Shown piece after piece: positions 34,696 through 45,794 of a stretch of 64,000 nucleotides of DNA. The stretch comes from Pseudeuparius sepicola (taxonomy: Eukaryota > Arthropoda > Insecta > Coleoptera > Anthribidae). Within the stretch, counting starts at the first letter, position 1. Every line of letters starts with the position of its first letter. Under the pieces are notes generated by a model that was not told the DNA's origin, did not search any database, and saw nothing but the letters and a program-made list of their open reading frames with translations. Position numbers and translations under genes: made by a program. Location of the stretch: the NCBI GenBank assembly GCA_963920635.1, contig OY987298.1:57019949-57083948 (forward strand), given 5' to 3'.

Positions 34696-35050
34696 AACTA
34701 AAAATTACAAAATAAATTAAAAGTAAAAAAATATTTTTAAAAAAGCTTTTATTTAAATGCGCTAAAAAGAATAAAATAATCTTTTCTTTTAAAACTTTTA
34801 CTATCAACTTATAACGTCATTCCACAATTTATATGATATAAAAGCTTGTCGCGAGATTTAAGTTTTCAAACTAAGTAAATACCACTACTTAAATCTCGCG
34901 ACAAGCTTTTATATCATATAAATTGTGGAATGACGTTATAAGTTGATAGTAAAAGTTTTAAAAGAAAAGATTATTTTATTCTTTTTAGCGCATTTAAATA
35001 AAAGCTTTTTTTAAAAATATTTTTTTACTTTTAATTTATTTTTAGTTAAA
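34696..35050. repeat. Near-perfect palindrome with about 160-bp arms
   Basis: The left arm (about 34705-34863) and right arm (34887-35045) appear identical over essentially their full length, with AAGCTTGTCGCGAGATTTAA and its inverse flanking a spacer of about 23 bp. The only differences I see are at the outer edge. This identity is much higher than in other foldbacks of the window. Confidence 0.9.
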
Positions 35051-35059
35051 CAGATTAAG

Positions 35060-36960
35060 GAAAAGTGTTATTAATAACTGTGAGTTCCGTTTATATCTTG
35101 ATTCTATTAGGGGTAATCCTTAAAGAAATTCTAATTCGCAGGGTGTAACATAAATAACGGCCAATATAATACTGCGTGTTCTAAAGTTTAAAGTAATTAC
35201 ACTCAATATATTTCTACTCTGTGGCCCAGGGTTTCCATGATATAGGATATTGAAATTTCCCAAAAAATTGGTTTTTCTATAATTCTGCCAACTTTTAGGG
35301 AGGTTTATTACTAAAATTTGCTGTGGAGTTTTATTGCATGGAGTTTTATTGCATGTTAAGGGCGAGTTTACATTAAAAGTGTAAAACTCCTCCTCTCGCC
35401 AGTGGCGTAGATGGGGTATTCAGGGAGACCTTTGGTCTGAGAAGATTCTACGCCACTGGAAAAATTAACATTTGTACGTGATAGAAAAAGTCACAAACGG
35501 GCATCGAATAAAATTCTGTAAATAGGCTACAAATTAAATCTGTGAAATGAAAAAAAGAAAAACAAGTAATATTTTCTGTAGAAAAAATAGCGCGAATTTT
35601 TGGTTCGGATTTTTTCTTATAGAAACAATGTTTTGTGCTGTTGAGTCAACGAATTCGAAGAAAAACGGAACAAAGTGGATTTGGTTTACGTGATATTAAA
35701 GCTTATTTGGTTATTCCCTGTTTTTTTTTAGTTAAGCATTGCACTTTTGTGGGTATTGAAATATGGAGTTAAGAAAAAGTGGGAATGACTTTTTGTATAC
35801 TACGTAGATACCTATCTCTACGGGTTTAGCAAAATCTTATACCAAATAATGTAAGATTGATAATTCAAAAAAGCACACCAGAACATTTAGCATACCTAGC
35901 TCAAGAGTTGAAAAATTAAGAAAAGGAAGGAAAAAAAAAGGAAAATAAAGTATTCTGCCAATATACCGTATATCTAAGGAGGGCTACTTGAGAATATCTT
36001 GATAAATAGGCATTTTTCATAGAACTTTATTTGAGAGAAAAAAATGCTTTTTTACAAGCTATAACTTTGTGTGAAAACATATTCGAGAATAATGGCCTAT
36101 TTTACCATAATTTGGAAAAATGCCATGGTTTAATAGGTGCTTCCTTAGCACTTAAAAAATTACTCAATGTGTATAGACTGCATACTAGAAAATTTTAAAA
36201 TTGTGCGAGGTAGTACATCGGTACCTCGCACCTCTCGATAAATTTCCAAGCTTTGCAATGTAGTAATGTTGTGAAAAATAGGTACTGAAAACATAAAAGT
36301 AGGTACAGCATTCAAGGCTATGGTCCACTAAAATAAAGTGCTAGAGCGCAAGCAGTTTTATTGAATTTTTTGGTAACTCTTGAAACAAAAAAGTTACAAG
36401 CCGAAGAAATTTAGGCATTTTCGTGGATTTTAAAAATATCTCGGAAAGAAGGCCATGGATCTAAAATATGTTTTTACACAAAGCTTCTCTCAAAAATGTA
36501 ATTTTTTCTTTATAGTAAAGTTTCCTGAAAATGCATATTTGATGAGACATTTTCGAGTGGCCCTCAATCAACAGTACGAGTATATTCGCAGTTTGCATAG
36601 TTGATAATTAAAAGCTTGCGGTGGCTCTCTGGAAAGCTATCTGAGCAATAAAAATATCTCAGTGATAGGTTGAAAACATCTCGAGCCTTTTTGAAACCAG
36701 GTTTCATGTATAGAGATGAGTGTCCACGGATGGACTTAACTGTACTTGTAAAAAAATTATTTCAATTCTTCGAAAAAAGTCAAACTTGACAAAAAAAGTC
36801 TGCTTGTCCTTAAAATAAGATTGCCGTGAAAAAAATTAACATTACTTATACTGGGTGACCAGAAAATTGAAGAAACGTTAATTACCATATAAGAGTAAAC
36901 TACCTTTATTTGTTTATTTGTAGATACGTGTACAGAATTTCAAAGAGTTTTTTTTATTTA
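35060..36960. other. No gene seen
   Basis: AT-rich. A short inverted motif CCAGTGGCGTAGA / TCTACGCCACTGG occurs at 35399-35460; the same CAGTGGCGTAG word recurs at about 32100 and 39727, so it belongs to a dispersed repeat. Confidence 0.4.
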
Positions 36961-36965
36961 AGGTA

Positions 36966-37232
36966 TTATCTTTTTTAATAAATGGATTTCTGTAAATACA
37001 TATAGTATGACAAAACTGTATTAATAAAACTTACTCTGATCTTTGTCAGAGTGTAAAACTGGGCATGATGACAAAATTTAATGATTCTAGGCCTACTTCG
37101 TATTTTGGAAAATATTGGAGGAAACTCAAAGTAGGCCCAGGATTTCAAAAATTGTTTAATCATGGACAGTTTCCTACTCTGAATAACATCTATTTATACA
37201 GTTTTGTCGTACTATATACAGAAAATTATTTA
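36966..37232. mobile_element. MITE-like foldback, about 260 bp
   Basis: ATGGATTTCTGTA-ATACATATAGTA near 36982 pairs with the block ending TACTATATACAGAAAA near 37221. AGTATGACAAAACTGTAT / ATACAGTTTTGTCGTACT and GGCCTACTT / AAGTAGGCC also pair. The open frames at 36975-37163 (minus) and 37065-37271 (plus) are mirror products. Confidence 0.75.
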
Positions 37233-37271
37233 ATCGAAGAAAAACAAGAAAAAAACAAAAAATCAAAGTAA

Positions 37272-38339
37272 GCCTAATGCTTTTCAATTTTGTACACCTA
37301 AGTAACTTACCACGATGAACAAATTTTCTTCATAACATTTTTCAGCACCTCTACCAATTTAAATCTGTATTTGACATTGATTGCATCAACTCTCCCAATA
37401 ATAAAAGATCCCTAGCTGTATAGGACGCATAATATGGTACAGAGGCTATCGACTGAGGCTGTTAATAAAGTAAGTGACAATTGATTGGCAAGATTCCTGG
37501 GTTGTTTTTAAGAAAAAATGTTCATGGGGGACATAGTTTTTAAGAACTTCCTTTTTGAGGTACAGGGTGATAAAATTTCCGGGAAAATATCCAAAATTTT
37601 AAATACATTTCTTGTAAATGAATAAATCGAAGCCATATTTGGTAGTCGCTATAGGCGTAAATGAAGTTCCAAATTATAGTAGTATACTAGTCTTCTGCGG
37701 ATACCAGTGACGTAGTTTTATTACATTGTTGGATAGATGACGAAACTCTGCAAAAGTCCTCTTTTGACTTTTTCCCTTTCTATCGGGGTTTCAAGTTTCA
37801 AGGCAAACTCGAGTTTTGTGATTAAATTAATAAGGTTATTTTACTACCGACTTAACGCAATAATTATTGCAACCAGCTAGGAAAATCTAAAAAAGGAAGC
37901 CCTAAGGCCATATAACTTTTTTATCAAAATCGGCCAAGCAATCTTCCCTTGAAACTTTGTCACTTACTTTATTAACAATCTGCGAATATCCAGAGACTAT
38001 AAGAACTTCATCCTGACATTTAATTGCGGGTAAAATATTTACGGCTGATTCGCTGGAAGAGCTCGGAGAACTAATAAAAACGACGCTTGCTTCCATTGTT
38101 GCTTTACAGATGGAGAATTAGCAGCTTTTTGAAGGATGCATCTCAATTAAACGAGGATTTGAACAGACATCGCCCGACTTTCGTCGCCTCCAGTGTTGCA
38201 CCGCTTTTCATCGCAGGGCGAGCAGCATTGTTTGCTCGGATAACACAATAGTCTAAAGGGGAGACCCACTACGTAGCTAGCTGAATCTCATTAGGGTCTC
38301 AATATTCTTTATGTAAAGCCCTCTTTGACTTCCACAAAG
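37272..38339. other. Mostly unassigned; one weak minus-strand frame
   Basis: A 64-codon minus-strand frame at 37902-38096 has a serine-rich start and normal composition (ILPAIKCQDEVLIVSGYSQ), but no family I know. The word GTTAATAAAGTAAGTGACAA within it recurs near 37460 on the other strand, so it is part of a repeat. Nothing else seen. Confidence 0.3.
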
Positions 38340-38359
38340 ATTCTATAAAATATATAAAT

Positions 38360-39330
38360 AAAGACAGCAAAGCAGATCAGGAACAAATTGAACGAAACGG
38401 AAATAACTCAGAAGTTTTGTAGTGAAATATGTTTCATTAAGGGTACTAAAAGTAGTCCAATGGAAACAGTAATAACTGACGACAAAATAATAATTGTGAA
38501 GGACGATGAAAACGCAGAAGAGTTTAATACATATCTCGCGAATATATAGGCAGAAACCTTGTTGAAAAATTGTACGCCCTATAAATAACCCCATATGAAG
38601 ACAAGAATATATAAAAAATCTTTTTTTCTATCCCTGCAACTGAGGATGACGTAATAACAGCAATCAAATCTTTAAAAGTAGGCAAAGACCCGGGATTTGA
38701 CAATATCTAAAATTGCCATTGGCAATCATAATTAAGAAATTTTTAATCGAGTTTTTAATACAGGTGTTTGTCCTGCAGAGTTTAATGTAGCATATTAAGC
38801 TACTGAGTATAAAAATGGAGAAAACAAAAACAATCAACTACACACCAATATCACCCATTACAAGTTTAATAAAAAGAGTTTTGAAAATGTACTGAAAACA
38901 AAGCTGATGAATTACCTGGAAAGAAAAGATACTAAATAACAATTAATACGGCTTGCGGGAGGGTAGAAGTACTCAGGACTCTACTGCAATTTTGACGACA
39001 ACAATCTATGAAGCTATAGAAGAGGGACATCCTGCAATGGCTGTATTTCTCGACCTCTCTAAAGATTTTAATACTGTGCACCATTCCCTGTTGTTAGATG
39101 CCTTGGAGTCTGTTAGAGTGCACGGTACACCGTTTTTCAGAAGTTACTTATTAAATCGGACACAACTCATCGACGTTAAGGAACCATAAGCAGAGAAAGA
39201 ACCGTTACATGTGGTGTCTCACAAGGTACACTATTAGGGCCAATATTGTTTCTTCTACACATGGACAACCCACTTACCATCCACTCTAGTGGAAGAATAT
39301 TCAGTTTGCAGATAACACAGTAGTTGTATA
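38360..39330 (+). pseudogene. Decayed non-LTR retrotransposon (LINE) reverse transcriptase
   Basis: RT blocks appear in order across frames: DVITAIKSLKVGKDPGFDNI near 38650, NYTPISPITSLIKRVLKM near 38840, GRSTQD-STAILTT and AVFLDLSKDFNTVHHSLL (open at 38953-39189), GVSQGTLLGPILFLLHM near 39215 and FADNTVVVYS near 39305. This is the Jockey/CR1-like order. In the active site FADD has become FADN, and there are many stops, so it is dead. The endonuclease domain and 3' tail are not recognisable; the 5' side to about 38360 may be linker. Confidence 0.82.
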
Positions 39331-39527
39331 TTCTGAATCCTCACAATTTATCAATTTATCAATCAGCAATCAAAATCGTAAACAATCCTAAAAAGAACAG
39401 AAGATAAAACGCATAAATATAATAGCCTACAAGTGGACTAACATAATTTCATAGAGGGGGAGTGTTAAAAAGAGAAAGAAATTATTGTTTTAGTAATAAA
39501 TGTCAAGGTTGGCATCACAGTTGATAT

Positions 39528-40445
39528 ACAGGGTGCTTCAGTTTTATTCTACGACACTTCAACAGGTGATATGAAACAAAAACATTTTAAGGCCTTATAA
39601 AAAAGTTACAGGGTGTTAAAGTTCTAAGAAATATGTGGACTTTATTGAATATTTACCAAACTAGTTGAGATATTTAAGTCATATATGGTACACGCTATAA
39701 TGGCATGGGTCAAAAACCTTGAACAACCAGTGGCGTAGAAGTGGAAAATTAGTAAAATCGTTTTTAGAAAAAAAAATTAACCACCTTGTATAGCAATAAA
39801 ATGTATTCAATTTCTTATGTAAATTTTAATTTTAAACAAAAATGTCCTCTTGGTAATTATTCGTACGTGTCATGGTTTCATGGCAAATTTGATTTTTTTT
39901 ATTATTTAGGGGTAGTTCTGAAAAATTATCTAAAAAATTTGCTCCATAAGTAACACTTAAAGTAGAAATAATATGTTTGCTACTTTAAATTAAGTAACTT
40001 TTTCCAATAAACTTACCTATTTAAGACTATACTTTTGAAGATACAGGGTCTAAAATATTTAAGGAAGATACAATAATTAATGTTCTGTAGTATACACTTT
40101 TGTTTACAAATGAGAAGAATAATTAAAATGATTGATCTGCAAGATCAAAAAGAGAACCCCAAAAAAGTTAGGAATAAAAGTATGATCCAAAAACGGCGCC
40201 CTCTTTAATAAAACCTACAAATTCACATTTTCAGATTATTATCCATCCCCAACAACCCAGCAGTACCAAATTACAGTTCAGCAGCTTGATTATTTTGGGA
40301 GATATTGACATAGTTCAATTTCAAAAAATGAAATACAACGCCCTGCATCCCTGTAACTATTGAGATTTGACCCGATGTGATATTTTGGAGTCCCCTACCT
40401 GCTGCCGCGAGATTGACCTATACCTACTTACCAGACACCCTGTAT
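39528..40445. mobile_element. CAGGGTG-ended MITE, about 920 bp
   Basis: Starts TACAGGGTG and ends CACCCTGTA, the end pattern of TA-inserting Tc1/mariner-type elements. Its right half shares collinear sequence with the element at 45795-47485 (AAAAAGTTAGGA-AAAAG, TTCAGCAGCTTGA-TATTTT, GGGAGAT, CAACGCCCTG), so the two are relatives. No transposase frame. Confidence 0.65.
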
Positions 40446-40840
40446 AGGTCTGTGCACATATTTAGCACCAAAGAATCACCCACGACCGTCACAAAACAAT
40501 CGGTTTTGTTCGATTTTATGTATAATACTAATCGCTTATAAGGAAACAGAAACGTGGGGTGGCTCGCCCGCACCTGGTGTGCTGCTTGCGGCAGTTTGAA
40601 TCTTTCATTCCAATCTAGACAGAAATGTATTAGGTACCGACGCTCCGGCAATTTTCTTAACTGTTTAGCAAAAAATGAGATTAGTTTTTTAGATTCTGAA
40701 ATGGTTGGCAAAATCTCTTTCTTTACTTCCACATCCAATGTCATTTCATCATTTAAAATATGTTCCGCAATATGTTTCCCAATGCACTCAAACTCCCAAA
40801 CCTTGGATATTTGAGCGTGTCTCTTAATTCTGAATCAAAT
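40446..40840 (-). CDS. Unidentified open frame, cut by a MITE
   Basis: A minus-strand frame is open from about 40840 (QISKVWEFECIGKHIAEH) through the ATG at 40744 down to the MITE end at 40446, where it runs a few codons into the MITE and stops at 40424. Segments such as DEMTLDVEVKKEILPTISES and FAKQLRKLPERR are protein-like and predicted helical. I do not recognise the family; a gag-like protein of a retroelement is one option. The MITE insertion seems to have removed its C-terminus. Confidence 0.4.
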
Positions 40841-41183
40841 ATACCAACCAGCGGGTTACGACGTCATTATGTATCGGGTTTCCAATTATATCAACAGTTG
40901 ATGGTTCGTCTCCAAATAATTGACAGATTGCCAGATCAACCTGTCGACCTGATTCTTGTGGTTGATGCACCTCAGCTTACTGTGGTAACTATATACTATA
41001 TTGGTCGGGGCAACTTCTTCCGCCTCCTCACCCTCGTTGGGGGTGCATAGCCGAGATCATTAACCGCGGAATAGCCTCTGAATCCGAACTTAAATTAACG
41101 GATTCTGGTCCACCTGGAAATTTATAGCATTGCCGTCGACACCGCCAGTTATGTATAATCATAGTCTCGTTTACGTAGAATAA

Positions 41184-41373
41184 ATTACATGTATCAACGC
41201 AGCAATAGGCTTTTTAAAAATCGTTTATTTGGGTAAACGCGTTACAAGGAGTACGGCTTCAATCTGTCTCTCGCGAATGTTATACAAAGTTTTTATAAAA
41301 TCGTTTTTGCTGATGTGGCAGCTGTTCTTGCACTTCTTCTTTTGATGTATCAGGAACTTCTATGTACGTAACT
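41184..41373 (-). repeat. 3' LTR of the second errantivirus-like element
   Basis: On the minus strand it begins AGTTACGTACATAG just after a purine run and contains CCCAAATAAACG, a likely poly(A) signal. The far end is taken at ATGTAATT, assuming a changed GTAACT terminus; no second LTR is available to confirm it. Confidence 0.6.
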
Positions 41374-41386
41374 CCTCCATCCTCAA
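41374..41386 (-). promoter_or_regulatory. Polypurine tract
   Basis: GAGGATGGAGG on the minus strand, directly before the LTR start. It overlaps the last codons of env. Confidence 0.65.
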
Positions 41387-43092
41387 GAGGCTACTTCATT
41401 GATGAAAAGGACTGAAGTAGGCACCTTTTCTTCTTGTTCTTCTTTCTTCTTCTTTGAGTTCGTCGAACGTATCCAAAGCTTTCGGCATTTGTAGATTCCA
41501 TACCCAATCAATATTATTATTATGGTTGTTATAGTTATCCATAAAACCCAATTATTATTTGTTTCTTGAAATTGTTCCATGACAACTGGGCTGATTGAAT
41601 CGATGTGTTTTCGGAGAGTATGCAGTTCGTTGAGAGATATATTTTTTATATGTAGTTTTCCAAAACTTTGGCTTTCCTTTGTCATACTAGTTTTAATTGC
41701 GGGTAGTATCAAGGAGTGCGTCTTGCTGTTGGATTTTTCGTTGCTATATATAATTCCATTGATTTCAATTTTACAATTCGTTGGTAACCAGATAAGGTGC
41801 GGAGTTTGCAATACGTGGTATTCAGTATCCTTGCAGGTTGATTTTATTTTCATGTTGTCCTTTGGGATCACGATTATGAACTCGTCGTTAACTTTCTCTA
41901 CTATTTGGTTGTGAATTTGTATCTTGACCATATTGCAGCTTGATTCTTCTCCAGTGATCAGAGCAGTAACGCAATCTTCTTTGGGGTTGGAAATCAGGCG
42001 TTCTTGAAGGCAAATGTGAGTTCCGTTGACTCCTTCGCAGGGGCTATCCATATATTGGTAGTTGGTGTTGCTCAGAGCCAAGTAGGGTTTTAGGGGTAAA
42101 ATTATGGAATTGTCCGATGAGGGGATAGGACATAAGTGATAATATTCGAATTTATTTGGGTGGACCAAAGGAACATCTAAGGAGAATATTATTTGATTAT
42201 TTGAGATAAAACAGCTTGTTTTTATAACCGAGTACCAGTCGTATAGACTTAAGTCAACAATTTCGTCAGAAGAATAGTGTGTATTTAGCTCTTTTAGTAT
42301 TTCTTTTAAATCGTCAATACTTAGAATGTCCGGGTGAATTGTGTGCAAATGGGAAAATGTTATAGCATTTTCTAAATTATCGATAAAAGTAATAATGACG
42401 TTTGCATTTATGAAAATTTGATTTAGTATACTGAGGTATGCGGTATACTTGTAGAAAATATCTGTTTCATGTTGAACTCGTTCATAGAAGCGTTCCATAT
42501 ACTCTGAAATCTTTTGTTGATTATTAATTATTGTTTCTATCGAATTGCTGTAATGGTCAATCAACTTTTTAAATAGTGAAATTTGATTATTAGTTTGCGA
42601 TAAAATTTTCTGTTGGTTCTTTTCGAGAGTGCGTATAGCATTATCGTATTTTACTCCATCATTCGCATCGAGAGACCCTGTAAACCACTTGTTTATGGTA
42701 CCAATGATATTAAAAAGGCCGCGTTTACTACGTTTATTAAAGCTTATACCCTTTATCTTATTCTCTACTTCTAAGATTAGGGGTTTTAAATTTTCGTAAT
42801 TATTTCTTAAGCTAGATGTGAAAACATATTCTGTCTCATTAAAAATGGATTGATTGAGATTATTATATATAGAAATTAAATTTTTCACTTCGTTCTTTAG
42901 CGGTTTAGTTTGCACATAATGGATAAAAGTATGTTTTTTAGTTATTATCTGAGCATTTCCTAATTTAAAGGGTAAAATGCCCGGGGTATCTTTAAGGTCG
43001 TTAATTTTTACTTCCAGCACTAGTGCTTGGGATGTTAGGGTTAGGATTATCAGGAATGTCGGGAAGTTCGTCATCGTCTTTCGATTTGTCAT
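41383..43092 (-). CDS. env: Envelope-like protein, errantivirus class, open frame
   Basis: An uninterrupted frame of 569 residues. Residues 1-25 form a signal peptide-like segment; the second Met (residue 7) could also start. A furin-type site RSKR at 121-124 is followed by a hydrophobic G-rich segment (GLFNIIG), the layout of F-like fusion proteins of insect errantiviruses and baculoviruses. Several N-x-S/T sites occur. A membrane span lies at about 515-536, with a lysine-rich tail. The start overlaps the end of pol by 92 bp in another frame, so expression would need a spliced RNA. It would be a membrane glycoprotein; whether it is expressed cannot be told. The frame has stayed open although the element is truncated, suggesting recent insertion. 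Confidence 0.9.
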   Translation of the reverse strand: MTNRKTMTNFPTFLIILTLTSQALVLEVKINDLKDTPGILPFKLGNAQIITKKHTFIHYVQTKPLKNEVKNLISIYNNLNQSIFNETEYVFTSSLRNNYENLKPLILEVENKIKGISFNKRSKRGLFNIIGTINKWFTGSLDANDGVKYDNAIRTLEKNQQKILSQTNNQISLFKKLIDHYSNSIETIINNQQKISEYMERFYERVQHETDIFYKYTAYLSILNQIFINANVIITFIDNLENAITFSHLHTIHPDILSIDDLKEILKELNTHYSSDEIVDLSLYDWYSVIKTSCFISNNQIIFSLDVPLVHPNKFEYYHLCPIPSSDNSIILPLKPYLALSNTNYQYMDSPCEGVNGTHICLQERLISNPKEDCVTALITGEESSCNMVKIQIHNQIVEKVNDEFIIVIPKDNMKIKSTCKDTEYHVLQTPHLIWLPTNCKIEINGIIYSNEKSNSKTHSLILPAIKTSMTKESQSFGKLHIKNISLNELHTLRKHIDSISPVVMEQFQETNNNWVLWITITTIIIILIGYGIYKCRKLWIRSTNSKKKKEEQEEKVPTSVLFINEVAS

Positions 43093-45060
43093 CCTGTAAG
43101 AGAGATTGATTTGTGAATTTCCTTGGACGTTTGAGGTTTTTCTTATGTACTATTTTGTTAGGTAGTTTAGCTTTTATACCTAGATCTTTAACAATTGTTA
43201 CCTTTTTGAAACGAGGTTTGATTTTTGATCGAAGGGGGTTCTTTTCAAAGGCGGTGGCATTTTCTCTATAGGATATCGGATCTTCGCGTTTTTCGTTGCG
43301 CTTTTGGATGACCTTTTCTTTCATACTTTGACTAATTTGATGAATTTTGTCATAAAGTAAGGATGTCTTGTTTTTGTGTTCATTTATATATTCATTAATC
43401 AACATTTCGGCAGTTGTATCGAATGCATTTACACTGTCTGTGTGGCCGCTTACAACGTCAAAAGGGGTTTGCTTAGTAACAGAATGAATAGTGTTATTGT
43501 ACGCTAAAATGGCATAAAGCATAAGCTTATCTATGCGACTTTCTTTGTCTGACAATCTTAGGCATCTTATATTATGCTCTATGAGGGTGGAATGTAGACG
43601 CTCAACTAGACTGTTACTATTGGAATTATTCGGTGTTGTGAAATGGATGTTAATTTTGTGTAATTTTATAAAGTCTTTTAGGGTGGTATTATTGAATTCG
43701 GTGCCGTTGTCGCACACAATTGTCCGTGGTAACCCGTGGTGAGTTGCAAATTGTAAAAGGCAGTCAATAGTATTTATTGCTGACGCTCCTGTAATTTTAT
43801 ATGCTTGCGCATATCGCGAGAACGAGTCTATTGCGGTCAAAAATTTTTGATTTTCCATCTGAAACGTGTCCAAATGTATAACTTCGAATGGCTTGGAGCT
43901 CGTGGGTGTTATATTAAATTTCACTACCGGGGGACTCCTATCGTATTTAGAAAACTGGCAGATATCGCAGTTGTTTATGTATTTTTCTACATCGATCTTA
44001 AGTTTAGGCCAAAAATAGCGTTTTTTGAGAGACATTTCGGTTTCGTTAATGCCTCTATGGCATACTTTGTCCTCGTGATGGTATTTTAATTTTTCTTGTT
44101 GTTCTTCGTAAGTAATAACGTCGTCTAAATATGTTGGACTTTGAATAAATTTGAAAGAAGAGTTTTGAAAAGTTTTGCGAACAATATTAGAAAAATCAGG
44201 AATTATTTCAGGTGTCTTAAAATATAGGCAATAAATCTTTTTGTGTTCTACATATTCTTCAATAAAACTAATAACTTCTGGTTCCAAATTTCTTAAAGGT
44301 AGTGACACTGTTATTCGTGAATTTTCGTTAAAAGGTCGTGACCTAATTACGTATCTACGTATCATTTTGTCATTAGAAGAAACAATAATTTGATTTTTAA
44401 ACGAATTAACGCACTTTTCGGTTATTGGCATTGTAAAGACAGGGTGTTCTGCTGCCGTGTGGACAGTTTCATTTGTGTCTGAGTCATTTTGGGTATTTTT
44501 GGTGGCGTTTTCAGTTTGTAGAAACTGTGAGTGGGTGTTATTTTGAGCGGGTTGTTGGTTAGCCGGTCTAATTAATATGTCGGAGATTATATTAATTTTT
44601 GGTTTTGATTTTGCTTCTGATTCATCAGAAATTTGTCCTAAAATTTCACTTAAGTCTTCACTACAAATTTCAGGTAGTTCTAGGTTATCTAAATTTTGTA
44701 AAAAATCGTTAATTTCATCATCAGAATCTCCAGAATGTACTATTATTGATTCGTTTTCTGCCACTTTTTCTATAGCATTTATCTCTATTCGAGAAAGTGC
44801 ATCAGCATTTGTATTTGCTTTGCCCTTTTTATAAACTACGTCAAATTGGTATTCTGAAAGTTTAAGTCTCCATCGTGTAAGGCGTGATACGGGGTCTTTA
44901 AGAGAAAATAAATATATGAGAGGTTTGTGATCTGTCACAATTTTGAATCTATTTCCGAAAAGATATGGCCGAAAGTAGGATGTTGCCCAGATGATCGCGA
45001 GCAATTCTTTCTCAATAGTCGAGTAATTGAGTTCTGCCGGATTCAATGTCCGCGAAGCAT
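43001..45060 (-). CDS. pol: Pol fragment: RNase H end and complete integrase
   Basis: Open for 681 codons after the first in-frame ATG near 45046, and for a few codons upstream ([17 protein letters not shown]) to the truncation at about 45060. Residues 1-90 are the end of RNase H with its connection to integrase (DHKPLIYLFSLKDP, ANTNADALSR). The zinc-binding HHCC spans about 323-363 (HRGINE, CDICQFSKY). The catalytic triad is D393, D446 and E482, with 35 residues between the last two, as in retroviral integrases. The tail is basic, then acidic and proline-rich. It would need the missing upstream part to be made as a polyprotein. Confidence 0.9.
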
Positions 45061-45520
45061 ATGCTATATATATATATACGTCTCATCGTCATTTCTGCAT
45101 CATTTTATCACACCATCATTTTTGCGTCTACCAGAAAGAGTAGAGTATATCCATTTCTGATTTTATTTTCTGGAATAGATTGGGTCCATGAACCTCTGTA
45201 CCGCAACAGATTTTAATATACATTAACATTTAAACTTTTTGTTTTCCTGTACATTTGATCGACAATTTTGCATCCGCCATATGATGTCGATAATTGTGCG
45301 TCCATCTGTATATACAAGTATTTCTGCGTCCCTATATGTATATTATTTATACCGGCAGCCGTTTTCTGCATCCACCATGTTGCCAAATTTCGACTGTTCT
45401 ATTTTCATAATTTATTAGATGGGCAAATATAAAAATAAGGTTTGCTCGCTCTCGGCGGACGCACAGTTGCAAGGAGAAACTATAGGACACTTGAACCAGC
45501 ACAATAGCACAATACAGTGT
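45061..45520 (-). repeat. Repeat with TCTGCGTCC motifs and (TA)n end, copy 1
   Basis: On the minus strand this block has GGATGCAGAAAAC, GGACGCAGAAATA and ends GATGCAGAAATGACG, then CGTATATATATA. The same words occur in plus orientation at 50210-50578, also ending in (TA)n. It replaces the 5' half of the second errantivirus-like element. Confidence 0.55.
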
Positions 45521-45794
45521 ATCCACGTTACGAAATTCCCACTGTTGTATTTTTTTATTTGTGAACCCATATTCAAAACCTTTTTTTGTTAGATATAGGT
45601 CTTCCTAGCCTTTTTTTGGGAACAAATATCAGATTTTTGGAAATGAATGGGCTAAAACCTTTTTTGTTATTAGTTTTTGTCCTCAAAAATATTCTAAATG
45701 AAATGGTGAAGAACTCCTTAACGTGGACACACTGTATATGGTGCAAGTGTACTTTTTTATTTCTTACCAGCAATACACAGATAGTATACCTATA

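Larger units (their letters stand above)
41184..45060 (-). mobile_element. 3' half of a second errantivirus-like element
   Basis: Minus-strand 3' LTR, polypurine tract, env and the RNase H-integrase part of pol are present and open. The 5' LTR, gag, protease and RT are missing: the pol reading stops at about 45060, in the middle of RNase H, where unrelated (TA)n-bordered repeat begins. Gene order and overlap match the element at 15-23 kb, but the proteins are clearly diverged from it, so this is a different lineage. Without RT and one LTR the copy cannot move by itself. Confidence 0.9.
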
